Origin: Fulvia fulva
Taxonomy: Eukaryota > Ascomycota > Dothideomycetes > Mycosphaerellales > Mycosphaerellaceae
Length of the DNA stretch: 64,000 nucleotides
NCBI RefSeq assembly: GCF_020509005.1
Contig: NC_063014.1
Span: 2,170,001-2,234,000, forward strand
Direction of reading: 5' to 3'
The notes beneath the pieces are model-generated. The model worked only from the letters and a program-made list of their open reading frames with translations, was not told the origin of the DNA and did no database searches. The position numbers and the translations under genes were made by a program. Positions 1 through 10,599 of this stretch are shown here, one piece after another. Each line of letters begins with the position of its first letter. Position 1 is the first letter of the stretch.

Positions 1-3000
1 CAGAGGAAATGATTGTCGATGCCGATAACTAGCCTCGACACGCTTAGCATCATCTAGTATAACGTTAACTATAGCAAGGATATAGTCTAGAACCATTTCC
101 TACACGAGGCGGACCCGCGCGTCCACTACGTCCTTACAATCTAGGAGCTATATATTAACCCGCACTATAAGAGACTAACGACCTACAAGTCACTAGGCTA
201 TACGACATGCCTACGAGGCGACGGCAGACCCCGTACGTGCTTCTATATCAGCAAGGACATACTAGAATCCGACTGGGAGGTAGTGTACTACGCAGACGAA
301 GAAGGCGGGGGCGATATTACCTCCCTCCACGTAGGTAGCACCTAGATACACAATCTATACATACAACCGCCAGCCTCGAGGTCTAGCCGCGACCTAGGGG
401 TCTGCAGACACCTAGATAGTGCGCTTAAGAGACAAGGGTGCCACATCGTAGTAGGAGACTTCAATATATACCACCCTTCCTAGGAAAGCCTTATGTAGCC
501 GCACCCTATAGCCGACGAAGTACTCGACTTAATAGCGAGCAACGCAATTGCCCTCAATACCCCGAAGGACCTGGGCACCTAGAAGAGAGGGGGACTCCAA
601 GGCACGATCGACCTCTCCTAGATCTTAGATAGCCACTACTATACGGTAACCTACTGTGGGATCGAATATAAACTCGAGGCGTCGTTAGACCACATGCTAG
701 TCAGGACCTCTATTGCGACATAGATACAACGCACACTAGCGAGAACCCCTAAGCCAAACTAGGGAAAGGCCCACTAGGCCAACATCTAGGCGTACCTCGA
801 TGACTCTAAGAGGCTAGTCTAGATCGCGTAGCAGCAATACAACAGTAAAGACGAGATAGACGAAGCAGTCCGGGGGTTGATAGACGAAATAAGAAAAGCG
901 ACCTCACTTCACGTTCCGCTTGCCTAACTAACGATATAGTCCAAACTATACTGGACGCCGGAGTACACTACGGTAGTAAGAGAAGCAAGGAGAGCCCGCC
1001 GGGTGTAGACGAGCAGCCATAGCGAGGAGGCCTAGAACGTATATAGGGAGGCATGCCAACAGAAGAAAGCTATAATACGGAGGGAGAAAGCAGTCGGCTA
1101 GAGGGCCACAGTAGAAGAAATCGCCGGCAAGCTAGAGAGGATGTAGAAGCTAGCGAAATGGGCCCGACAGGACCCTACACAGGGCCCCTCCTTCTCTATC
1201 CTAGCGCTACAATCGCCTAGTGGCCCGGTTAGCGACCCCGAGGCCAAGGCGCGTCTACTGGCTAGTAAGTTCTTCCTACCCCTAGTCGAGGCTGATCTAA
1301 GCGACATAAACAGCTCTACTCCCCTAGCCCCTAGTATCGCGGTCTAATAGGAGGTGTCCGAGGGAGAAGTTGCCGCTATGCTAAGGAAGTTGCCGGCGAA
1401 GAAAGCCCCGGGGCCGGATAGGATCCCAAACGAGCTACTAAAGAAGTGTAGAGATCAACTAGCCCTAGCAGTTATAGCGATCTTCAACGCCTACCTACAG
1501 ACCGGATACCACCCGATAGCTTTTAAACAATCGACGACAGTGGTCCTACGTAAGCCGTAGAAGGAAGACTATACGTAGGTGAAGTCGTACCGCCCAATTG
1601 CGCTCCTTAACACTCTTAGGAAGGCGCTTAAGAAGCTGGTTACAACGAGACTCTCCGAGGCGGTAGAGGAACACTCCCTACTCCCGGACACCTAGATAGG
1701 TACGCGCCTATAGCGATCGACGCTATCCGCGATAGAACTTATCACCTCTTAGGTAAAGGCCATCTGGTATAAGAATAGGGACAAGTTGGCTTCCTTACTT
1801 AGCCTAGACATATCGGGAGCCTTCGACTACGTGTCATACCCGCGGCTACTCTACATCCTAAGGTCGAAAGGACTCCCTAAGTAGCTTGTCAACTTCGTAC
1901 GGTCCTACCTCCAAAACTGCAGTACGTCGATCCTAGTCGGCTAGTATAGAAGCCCATTTCAAGCAGTCTATACTAGAATCCCGTAAGGCTTAACGCTAGT
2001 ACCTATTCTGTTCCTCTTCTTTATAGCGACGCTGCTCCCAGCCCTAGAATCCCAGAACACCGCTACGAGCGGCTTCGTAGACGACATAAACATCCTAGCG
2101 TGGTCTTCCTCGACTAAGGAGAACTGTAGGCTACTAGAAGAGAAGCACAAGATCTACGAGGACTAGGCTAGGAGGCACGGGGCTCGGTTTGCCCCAGAAA
2201 AGTACAATCTGATACACTTTACGCGCCGGCTACGGTTCCACAATATGCAAGCTTCTATCTAGATATAGGGGCACACGACTAACCCGGCAAATCAGCTCAG
2301 GATCCTCGGACTATAGGTGGACCCGGCGCTACGGTAGAGGAAGCACGTATAGGCAATATTACGGAAAGCTGAACAGAATATAGCATCATGCTAGAGGCTC
2401 ACTGCGTCTATATAGGGGGCGGACTTCCGGCAGTCACGACTTCTATATACGGCTATTGTACGGCCAGTCCTTACCTATAGTAGCCAAGTGTAGTCCTTAG
2501 GCGAGAGGGCCTGCCTATCGAAGGGACTCGTGGCGCCGCTAGCGAAGATCCAAAACTAATGCCTAAGGAAGGTCACCGGGGTATATAAGTCGACACTAAC
2601 GAGGATACTTAAGCACGAGACCGCTATACCGCCGATCGACCTATATATCTAGGGACTACGGACCTCCTACTAAGGCAAGTCGGCACAGTACCTAGTACAG
2701 AAGGTCATCGCTAGTGTAGTCGCAAGGGCCCGCGAATTAGTACTAGCGTATAAGGGCATTCGACCCGGAAACGAGCCGAACTACCGGGCAAGGGACGAAT
2801 AGCTAGCAACACAATAGGAAGGTAAGAAATCGTTTGTAGAGCAACTATGGAAAGAGAGGTGGAATAACTAGGTTATAGGGCATAGTGGACGCCCTTAGCT
2901 AGCGGGACAACCTAAGGAATGGTCAGCTACAAAATCCGCGGTCAAGCACCCCCCGAAGCTCATCTACTACCGCCTTACGAGGGCATAGAGTAGCATAGCA

Positions 3001-3515
3001 ACCCAACTGCGAAGCGAACACATCGGCCTCTAGGGGTACCTATTATGGAGGAAGGTTCCAGGATACACGAATACTAGCTGCCCCTACGGCTATCGCTCCT
3101 AGAACGTACGGCACGTACTCCTCGTCTGTCCGAGGTGGTCGCTAGGAAGGGGGGAGTGGATGGCAAAGGCGAGGAACCGGACGATTAGGGCACTTCTTAA
3201 CAACGCTGAAGACCTACGGCGTATTACGAACTAGATACTAGAGAAGGGCTGGCTAGAACAGTACCGCCTAGTAGGAGCAGTGTAGGAAGAGAGGACACGA
3301 CGTAGCGCGACGAGACCGGCTAGGAGCGGGGGCTAACGGGGTAGTGACATAGACTACGTACGTTCAGAGGGAAAGCTAATCTAGACAAGGAGTAGTCAGG
3401 GGCGGAAAGGGTTTTCACCTATTCGGGTTTCCCTTTGTATATAACAATAGATATATACCTGTATAGGCCGGATAGGGTCCTAGAACAGGGGAATGACAAA
3501 TCTATCTATCTATAT
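1..3515 (+). mobile_element. LINE-1: Tad-like non-LTR retrotransposon, 5' end outside window
   Basis: A non-LTR retrotransposon reading left to right. ORF2 starts at about position 19, so ORF1 lies beyond the left edge. After the ORF2 stop at 3336 comes a 3' UTR (3337-3500) and a tail of TCTA repeats (3501-3514). The same UTR blocks (a TTTTCACC stretch, a CCTGTATAGGCC block, an AACAGG block, then the tetranucleotide tail) occur inverted at 37321-37440 and 43262-43385, so LINE-1, LINE-2 and LINE-3 belong to one family. LINE-1 is by far the most mutated of the three, with almost no CA or TG left. Confidence 0.9.
19..3336 (+). pseudogene. LINE ORF2 (endonuclease-reverse transcriptase), RIP-inactivated
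   Basis: About 1,105 codons in one frame with many in-frame TAGs. The ATG at 19 is chosen because the following residues (MPITSLDTLSII, stop, YNVN) match the ORF2 start of LINE-3 at 46872. Order of domains: endonuclease/exonuclease/phosphatase fold (N of YNVN near 61; QEPYINP near 145; VGDFNIYHP near 450), reverse transcriptase (KAPGPDRIPNELLK near 1405; SYRPIALLNTL near 1590; LDISGAFDYVS near 1805; active site FVDDINILAW near 2070), then a C-terminal Cys/His knuckle (near 3080-3130, one Cys read as Tyr). Known role in the family: nicks target DNA and copies the element RNA in place. The stops make it non-functional. Positions 438-632 in another frame are open only by chance. Confidence 0.88.
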
Positions 3516-4085
3516 AACACGGGTAGGTTACCCTACCGTTTTCTTTTTATTAGTAGAGGAAAAGCCTTATAGCGATAAAAACCTCTAAGAGTACCTAAAG
3601 TTCCTTCCTCGCGATATTACTAAGGCCTTCCCGTCTTACGGACCCCGGCGATTGTCCGTACTCTATTTACACCGTAAACCTATAAGAATAAAAAGGAAAA
3701 TAGCTATAGTAGCTTAGAGCGTAGCTCTAGAGACGAGAAAGTAGCAATTTTTACTCTAATTCGCTTACTAGGTCCCAGGTTACGTAATATAGGGAGATAT
3801 CTTTATCGTATTATATTCCTTAGAAAGCGGGCTATAAAACGAGCTATTAATCGTCTTAATTGGTATAGAAACCGCCGAGTTATTTGCCTTCGCGTATTTA
3901 GCGTTATACGCTAAGCTTTTAGCGTTAGGCGCTAAGCTTTTAGCGTTAGGCTCTTAGTAATTACTATCTTATGGCGGTAATAACTTAGTAACCCGTACTC
4001 GTATAGTAAAAAGAAGACTAGTTATAAAGTCCCGTAACTTAGCCGTATAAAATAGGCCTATTTACTTCTTGATTATGACCAGTTC
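3516..4085. other. Spacer without recognisable gene; first copy of a 176-bp tandem unit
   Basis: No reading frame or domain was recognised. It is strongly TA-rich like the older elements. A 21-bp unit is repeated twice at about 3909-3950 (core AGCTTTTAGCGTTAG), with CGCTAA and TTAGCG half-sites that could pair. From 3935 the sequence resembles 8936 onward (AGCTTTTAG, GGCTCTTAGTAA, ACCCGTACTCGTA, AAAAGAAGACTAG in the same order), so it is one unit of a tandem repeat later split by Copia-A. The last five bases, AGTTC (4081-4085), are the left target duplication of Copia-A. Confidence 0.6.
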
Positions 4086-4310
4086 TATTAAGAATATGTA
4101 GGTCATAGGGTCAACATTACGTGCTTAGGGGGATTAGTAATCAGGGCTTGCTAGTCAAGTCCTAAGTGTAGCTGTCCCTCCTAAAACACCTACACTATTA
4201 ACTAGCGATACTGTATATAGATACACGCTATCCTATTTAGTCCTTCTTCATTCACATAATCTATAATTCCTATCTTCTACGGCTACGCAATTCGTGTCCT
4301 GTTCTCAACA
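4086..4310 (+). repeat. 5' LTR of Copia-A
   Basis: 225 bp, starting TATTAAGAATATG (TG changed to TA by RIP relative to the solo LTR at 10315) and ending TTCTCAACA. It matches the 3' LTR throughout, mostly with CA/TG to TA transitions. The right edge is set by the primer-binding site that follows. Confidence 0.92.
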
Positions 4311-4325
4311 GGTTATAAGCCCGGG
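4311..4325 (+). promoter_or_regulatory. Primer-binding site of Copia-A
   Basis: GGTTATAAGCCCGGG lies directly after the 5' LTR. The identical 15-mer follows the 5' LTR of Copia-B (26348-26362) and of Copia-C (63318-63332, minus strand). Conservation in three copies at this exact place identifies the minus-strand primer site. The tRNA (or half-tRNA) used was not determined. Confidence 0.75.
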
Positions 4326-4810
4326 TTAGCCTTTAGGTCTTATAGATTGAAGTCGTAGTAGTTATTCCTCTACAATACTAAAAGGAAGGGCAGACTAGAG
4401 GCCGCCTCCGCATTACACAGGAAGCTACAGCTCGCTATAGGTATATGTTAGTCGTGAAAGAGCCTAGTGAGGCACTGTCAGACTTTGACTAACATAGAGG
4501 GTTAGAAGAGAAGCCTATGCTAATACCTTAGAAAGGTGGTCGAGCCTACTAGGAAGAGTTGCTCTTAGGACATTGCATTGTCCTCACTAACTGACTGTTC
4601 CGTCTGAGAGAGCCGTAGTGTCTTAGAACACCCTCCCCTAAGAGAGCTACAGACAGTGTCTTAGAAACACGATCCTTACGACCGACTTTCCTCGCTTTCT
4701 AGTGGACAGCCATTCTCTCTACCATCAACCTCGCGTTCGGTTCACCTCCTATCGATCAGATCGCGTACGAACGAATACCTTTCTTCTATAGGCAGCCATC
4801 CTGTCCTACA

Positions 4811-4818
4811 TATAAAAG
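4811..4818 (+). promoter_or_regulatory. TATA-like box inside Copia-A leader
   Basis: TATAAAAG sits 500 bp downstream of the 5' LTR and about 95 bp before the first readable gag codons. The RIPed relative Copia-C has a TATAAAAAA run at 62825-62833 (minus strand), also 500 bp inside its 5' LTR. Retention in two copies suggests a functional site, perhaps an internal promoter. Promoter activity is inference only. Confidence 0.4.
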
Positions 4819-4905
4819 CATAGAGGAAACTGGACACAGCACCTTAGTAGGAGGAGAGCAGCACCCATCCTAACCAAGGACAACTAGAGGACATAGTTCT
4901 TATTG

Positions 4906-7900
4906 ATGTAAGACCATCTTGAAGCTCAAGATGTGCTTTAGGTTGTAGATAGAAGCCATCTATTATCAAGCATACCCAGCTCCTTAACACCATCTGAGTC
5001 ATCAGATCCCTCACCTAGACTTAAAGAGTCAAGATACAGTCCAGTTAGGAGGAAAGCAAATATAAAGGCAAGATATAAGATCTTCATCTGCCTTTCGCAA
5101 GATGACCAAGATGAGGTGTTAGAGATGAGACAAGCTAGAGAGATCTGGCTCAAGATGAGGGCAAAGTATAGCAAGGTTCATGCTATATATGTAATGGTAG
5201 TTGTTCAAGAATTAATCAACTTCAGAAATACAGATGGCATGACCATCAGACAGGCCTCGGTCCACCTTGGCAATCTTGCAAGAAGGATTGCTGAAGTTGA
5301 CCCAGCAGAGGCTCACTACAGAGAGCCTACAAGGAGGCTGAAGCATCTGCTTCAAGCCCTGCCTAAGGTATATCTTAACACCAAGAACACCATCCTGGCC
5401 TAGCCACGACTGTTATATAAAGATTGTCTACAACTGCTTGAGTTACATAAATCTAGGCTAGAAGTTGCATCTAAGGAAACAGCAATGTTTGTAGGAAGAG
5501 GTTTCCAGGGCAAGATCACCTACTATCTCTGTGATGGTGATCATGGGATCAAGGATTGCCCACACCTCTCTAGAGCCAAGCATGCTGTCAGGAAGGACAA
5601 GCTCAACAGAGGAAACACCTCTGTTGCAAAGAGACAATCATCACCACCAAGAAGGAGGTCCCCATCCCCAAGCCTGAGGGACATCCTAGTGGTGATGAAG
5701 GACCTTACAAGGAAGAGCCTATGCAACCCAGGAAGACTCATCAGACCCTGAGACACCATCAGAGGATGATGAAGTTGATGAGGTTGCCCATTCAATTGTG
5801 GAAGCCAAAAGCAAGTACCCCTCCTCAGAGTGGTTACTTGACTCTTATGCTTCATCCTATATGACTGACCAGGATTCACTTTTCAGGACCCTGAAACCTC
5901 TTCAGAAGAGGAAGTGGATCAAGGTTGGGGGTGGCTGCCTGCATGCCACACATGAGGGGAGTGCAGTAATAGGTAGTCCTTCTAGGAAGCAGATTGTCTT
6001 GAAGAATGTTTTGTTTGTTCCTAGCCTTGGAGTTAGCCTTGTTTCTTGGAATCAGTTCAGCCAACAGTTTGCTGTCTAACCACCCAGTTTCACCCTTAAA
6101 TCCCTTTCTAGAAAACCTGTTGTATAGACAAAGCTGAGAGGGGGTGTTCCATTCATTCAAAGTGTTTCAGAGCAGCTTGAAGCTATGCCTCAAGCATATG
6201 CCTCTCTATAGGAGCATGACTTGGATCTGTCCAAGTTAGGTACACATTTTGAGTGTGAATTGGAACAGGCTATGACTGCCACTGAGTCCCAGGACCAGTG
6301 GGAGCTATAGCATAGAAGATGTGCACACCTTAGCAAGGGACTGCTAAGAAACCTGCATAGAGTCACTGACAAGAAAGATCCCATTCCTGTTCCTTCTGAA
6401 CACCAGAACTGCAAGGTCTGCTCCCTTGCAGACATGAGGAAGTTCAAAGGACCTGCCACAGAGAGGAAAGGAGAGAGGCTGGCCCTCATCTCTATTGACA
6501 TCTGTGGGCCTTTTCAAGGTGCAGTCTCAAGACTTGGCTTCAAGTACTGGCTTGAGATTGTAGACAACTTCTTGAGGAAGAAGTGGGTAGTCCCTTTGAA
6601 GGCTAGGAGTGATGCTCCTACAGCTCTAAAGGAATGGAAGGTTCAGGTAGAGAACAGCTCAAGGTGTTTTCTATCTGCAATCCGTAGTGATGGTGCAAGG
6701 GAAATTCTTTCCTTGCTAAAACAGTGTTTGTGCAACTTCCCCAACCTCCAAAAGACATTAGAGAGTACCAGAAGATTGGAGTAGAGGGGACTCCAAGAAA
6801 AGAAAAGGAAGAGGAACTTGTTCAGGAGGATCAACCTCAACAGCCACCTCAGCTTGCAGGCAACAAGAGGTCAAGGGGGGATGAAGATGATGGCTCTGCT
6901 GAGCATGAAGCCAAGCATCATAGGGCATTGATTGCTCAGATGTTTCATCTTGATCCAACTATGAGCTGGGTTGAGGAAATCCTGAATGATGTGGAGGGAT
7001 ATGCATTTGCTGCTGTTAGGCAGGCCATAGCCTACCGGCAGGAAGTGCCAATCCCAAAGTCCTATAAGGAGGCAGTGGGAGACCCCAATTGGGGACATAT
7101 GTGGAAAGAGGCAATCCAGAAAGAACTTATTGCCTTAGGAAGCAACAACACCTTGGATCCAGTTGTACTACCAAGGGGTGCAAACCTGGTTACATCTAAG
7201 TGGGTTTTTGATGTGAAAAGAATGATCAGTGGAGCCATTGAAGAGTTCAAGGCAAGACTGGTTGCAAGAGGGTTTTCACAGAAATATGGTGTTGACTTTG
7301 AAGAGACCTTTGCACCTACTGTTAGGCATGATACCCTTAGGGTCTTCATGGCTGTAGTATGTGAGAGAGATCTTGAGATGCACCAGGTGGATGTGAACAA
7401 TGCTTTCACCGAAAGCAGCCTTCTTGAAGACATCTACATGATCCCACCCCTAGGTGTTGAAATTCCACCAAATATGGTCTTCAAGGTCCTTAGAAGCCTG
7501 TATGGACTGAAGCAAGCAGCTAGAGATTAGAACAAGCTCTGTGTTGCCAAGCTAGAACAGATTGGATCCACCTAGTCCCAGGTGGATCTATGCCTACTCA
7601 TCTACAGAGGTAGAGACCTCATGGTCCTCACCTATGTGGATGACATCCCCATTGCAGCTCCAAAGCTGTCAGATGTTCAGTGGTTTAAGGCTGAGCTTAG
7701 AAAAGTGTTTAAGATTAAAGATCTTGGTGAACCTACGAAGATCCTTAGAATGAGGATTACAAGAGACAGGTCCTAAGGCACTGTAAAGCTTGATCAAGGA
7801 CACTACATCCAAACTAACCTTGCCAAGATGGGCATCTCTCCAGAGAAGGCCACACCTACACTCTCACCTATGGACAGCTATAAGGATCTGAGACCTTCAG

Positions 7901-8646
7901 CTACTATGGATGAGAGGTGCAACAAACAGGAGTACCAGGGTTGCAATGGTACCTAGATGTGGCCAATGACAATGACAAGGCCAGACCTTGCTTTCCCCCT
8001 TAGAAGAATCAGCTCATATGTTGCTGACCCTCCAAAGCAACATCTTAGAGCTTTGAAGAAACTCTCCAGGTATCTGAGATCATACCCGGACCTGGGCTTG
8101 ATGTACAGAAGAGGAGGAGGTATTCTCCAGGGATACTCAGATTCTGGTTATGCCATAGACAAGACAGACAGAGTCTCAATCCTTGGACATATGTGGTTCC
8201 TTTGTGGATCACCTGTGTCCTGGATGAGTAGGAAGCAGAAGTCTGTTGCTACATCAACAATAGAGGCTGGGTTCTTAGCCATAAATGCAGCAGCTAAGCA
8301 GTCACAGTTTCTTGTTACAGTCCGTAGAGAGATGAGGTGTCCTGACCTGGTTAGAGAGTGTTCATCACAACCTAGGATCAAGGCAAGCAAAAGTACTGTT
8401 GATGAGCTAAGACCAGTGAAGCTTATAGGTAACAACTAAGCAGCTTTGACCTTTGTCAAAGATGCCTATGTCTATAACAGGTCAAAGCATATTGATGTGG
8501 TATACCACTATGTCAGGAATCTCTAGTAGTAAAGGAAGATTGTAGTGGATTACTGCTATATAAAGGACATAGTTGCTGATAGGCTAACTAAGCCCCTTAA
8601 TGGCCAGCAGTTTCAAAACTTTGTAAGGCAGCTCTAGCTTATATAA
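4906..8646 (+). pseudogene. Copia-A gag-pol polyprotein, broken
   Basis: Readable order: capsid-like Gag (about 4990-5400); zinc knuckle near 5517-5560 (YYLCDGDHGIKDC, first Cys read as Tyr); frameshift near 5715; aspartic protease (LLDSYASSYMTD near 5836); pre-integrase His/Cys region (HRRCAHLSKGLL near 6312, then NCKVCSLADMRKFKG); start of the integrase core (SIDICGPFQGAVS near 6495). The integrase then breaks at about 6700-6725, and the frame resumes in the linker (VQLPQPPKDIRE) and reverse transcriptase (LVTSKWVFDVKR near 7190; YVDDIPIA near 7635). RNase H follows (SILGHMWFLCGSP near 8175; SVATSTIEA near 8240) to the stop at 8646. Breaks: several TAGs, the frameshift and the integrase deletion, which removes the segment with the last catalytic acidic residue seen in Copia-B and Copia-C. 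Confidence 0.88.
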
Positions 8647-8680
8647 GGGATTGTTTGAGACCTTCTGACCTGAGTAGGAG

Positions 8681-8905
8681 TATTAAGAATATACAGGTTA
8701 TAGGGTCAACATTAGGTGCTTGGGGGGATTAGTAATCAGGGCTTGCTAGTCAAGTCCTAAGTATAGCTATCCCTCCTAAAACACCTACACTATTAACTAG
8801 CGATACTATATATAGACATACGCTATCCTATTAGGTCCTTCTTCATTTATATAATCTGTAATTCCTATCTTCTACGGCTACGCAATTCGTGTCCTATTCT
8901 TAACA
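8681..8905 (+). repeat. 3' LTR of Copia-A
   Basis: 225 bp, TATTAAGAATATACAGG to TTCTTAACA. It is preceded by a purine-rich GAGTAGGAG tract that may be the polypurine tract; Copia-B has AAGTAGGAG at the same place. It is followed by the right target duplication AGTTC (8906-8910). Confidence 0.92.
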
Positions 8906-9230
8906 AGTTCTATATTTTGTTAGGGTCGCCCCGGGAGCTTTTAGTATTAGGCTCTTAGTAACCGCTACCTTCTAGTAGTAATGACTTTAGAACCCGTACT
9001 CGTAGAGTGAAAAGAAGACTAGATCTAATATCCTAAGACTTAGGGGTATAGAAAGGGCCCAGTTACTTCCCGATTAGGTCTAGTATTGAACCTTGTTAGG
9101 GTCGTCCTTATAGCCGGGTCCTCTAGAATTAGAGGTAGCTCTAGTAATTTTAGTCGACGTCTTCGAGTTTAGTAGCTCTATCGTAGTACTACTTAGATAT
9201 CGCTATACCTATAATACGGATATAATCGAT
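8906..9230. other. Spacer with second copy of the 176-bp tandem unit
   Basis: No coding frame recognised. 8936-9085 aligns with 3935-4085, and TTGTTAGGGTCG at about 8918 recurs at about 9087. With Copia-A and its 5-bp duplication removed, the two AGCTTTTAG positions are 176 bp apart, so this was an uninterrupted tandem pair before insertion. The rest (9110-9230) shows nothing recognisable. Confidence 0.6.
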
Positions 9231-9336
9231 TAACGTGCTTTACTACCGAGCGGACTATACTACCGAGCGGGCCACTTTTACTAAGAACTATACCACTTCT
9301 ATAGATATAGCTATATAACTACTATTATAGCGTATA

Positions 9337-10250
9337 TTGTCTTCAAACGAGGCCAAACTGACCTTAGCTATCTAGGCCACGAAACGCGACGCGACAATCA
9401 CGAATCGACTTACTATAAAGGTATACGGCGCGTCTCGAACTATACTAGGGTATCGATTGAATAGACGACCTCCTCGGGGTGACTACGAGCCTAGTTTAAA
9501 GAAGCTTATAGAGCTAGAAGAGAGGGTAATACTTGAGTATATACTCGAGCTAGATCATAGAGGTTTCCCGCTATTAAAGGCTAGTATATAAGTAATAGCC
9601 GATTTATTACTATAAGAGAAGGGTCTTAAGCCCGCTAGTCTTAATTAGACAGACAGGTTTATTAGGCGGTATCGTGAGCTAAAGGTTCGTATAATACGTA
9701 GATACGATCGTTAGCGAGCCCTAATAGAAGCTCTAGACGTTATCGAGAAGTAGTTCTTACTTATACGTAATATAAAGGAGAAGTATAGTATCCTTAACTA
9801 GGACACCTATAACTTCGACGAGACAGGGTTTATAATAGGTGTCATTACGTCTTAGAGCGTCGTTACGGGTTTAGAAAGGCGTAGTAGAAAGAGGAAGATC
9901 GTTTAATAGGGCAATAGAGAGGGAGTAGAGAGATAGCGTATTAGATAGCTCTTATACGAAGCGAGATTAGTAAGCTACGTAAGTCTAACGAGGCCCTTAT
10001 ATAGCGGAAAGCACGAAAGCGCAAGTACATTTAGTCTAGAGGGTCTCTAACCTTCGATAAGGCGTCGTAATTAATACCTCTAGAGGATACTAGGAGGTAG
10101 GAAGTGAGTAGAGAGTCGCTAGATAGTATTCGGCTAGTATCAAGGCTACGACGCTATAAGCGATATAGCGAGTCGGGGTATAACGTACGTACCTATTAAT
10201 TAGCCTCGCTAGATAGCGAAGAACCTGAAGAGGAATTGTCCTCCTAGTAA
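9337..10250 (+). pseudogene. Fot1-A transposase remnant (DNA-binding N-terminus plus C-terminus)
   Basis: From about 9337 the frame reads a helix-turn-helix-type N-terminus (SSNEAKLTLAI then an in-frame TAG; ILGYRLNRRPPRGDYEP near 9440; Tc5-like second DNA-binding part with IRRYRELKVR near 9665). It then enters the first catalytic motif (YNFDETGFIIGV near 9810). Shortly after this, at 9919, the frame joins the C-terminal segment (IQSEISKLRKSNEALIQRKARK) and ends at 10250. In this copy the frame near 9510 (EERVILEYILE) is intact, while Fot1-B has an extra base there. Stops are RIP-type. No functional product is possible. Confidence 0.82.
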
Positions 10251-10314
10251 CGATTCTATAGGATGTCGTCGTATTAAGATACCGTTATAATTAAGGTAGA
10301 AGTAGTATCGTTCT

Positions 10315-10532
10315 TGTTAAGAATATGTAGGTCATAGGGTTAACATTAGGTGCTTAGGGGGATTAGTAATTAGGGCTTGCTAGTCAAGTCCTAAGTACAG
10401 CTGTCCCTCCTAAAACACCTATACTAATACCGGCGATACTATATATAGATACACGCTATTCTATTAGGTCCTTCTTCGTCTTTCGTATAATCCGCCGTCT
10501 TCTACTACTACGTAACTCGTACCTATTTAACA
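10315..10532 (+). repeat. Solo LTR of the Copia-A/C family inside Fot1-A
   Basis: 218 bp running TGTTAAGAATATG to ATTTAACA, with intact TG/CA ends. It is flanked by GTTCT on both sides (10310-10314 and 10533-10537). The uninterrupted site is seen in Fot1-B near 36363-36385. The 3' half is closest to the LTR of Copia-C (63333-63566). A lone LTR with target duplication is the product of LTR-LTR recombination after a full copia insertion. Confidence 0.92.
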
Positions 10533-10599
10533 GTTCTTAGTAAAAGTAGCCCGCTCGGTAGTAAAGCACGTTATTTCTTATTATCCGTTAATCGATAGG

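Larger units (their letters stand above)
4086..8905 (+). mobile_element. Copia-A: Ty1/copia LTR retrotransposon, complete ends, lightly RIPed
   Basis: Two 225-bp LTRs (4086-4310, 8681-8905) bound an internal region with a gag-pol reading frame. The flanks carry a perfect 5-bp direct repeat AGTTC (4081-4085 and 8906-8910), as expected from copia integrase. The order protease, integrase, reverse transcriptase, RNase H defines Ty1/copia. The internal part keeps many CA and TG dinucleotides and long open stretches, unlike Copia-B and Copia-C, so it is younger or escaped most RIP. It cannot be autonomous: there are in-frame stops, a frameshift near 5715, and loss of the C-terminal integrase near 6700-6725. 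Confidence 0.93.
9231..10573 (+). mobile_element. Fot1-A: pogo/Fot1-type DNA transposon, internally deleted
   Basis: Perfect terminal inverted repeats of 23 bases beginning TAACGTGCTTTACTACC (9231) and ending with the reverse complement at 10573. The terminal TA is the target dinucleotide, typical of the Tc1/mariner-pogo superfamily. Compared with Fot1-B (34554-36424), about 735 bp are missing at 9919/9920, which removes the catalytic DDE core. A solo LTR (10315-10532) with its GTTCT duplication interrupts the 3' UTR. Without the LTR the copy is about 1.12 kb, so it could only have moved with transposase supplied elsewhere. Confidence 0.9.

Noticed and set aside
438..632. 64-codon open frame on the plus strand
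   Set aside because: It lies over the LINE-1 endonuclease in another frame; the conserved motifs are in the frame starting at 19.
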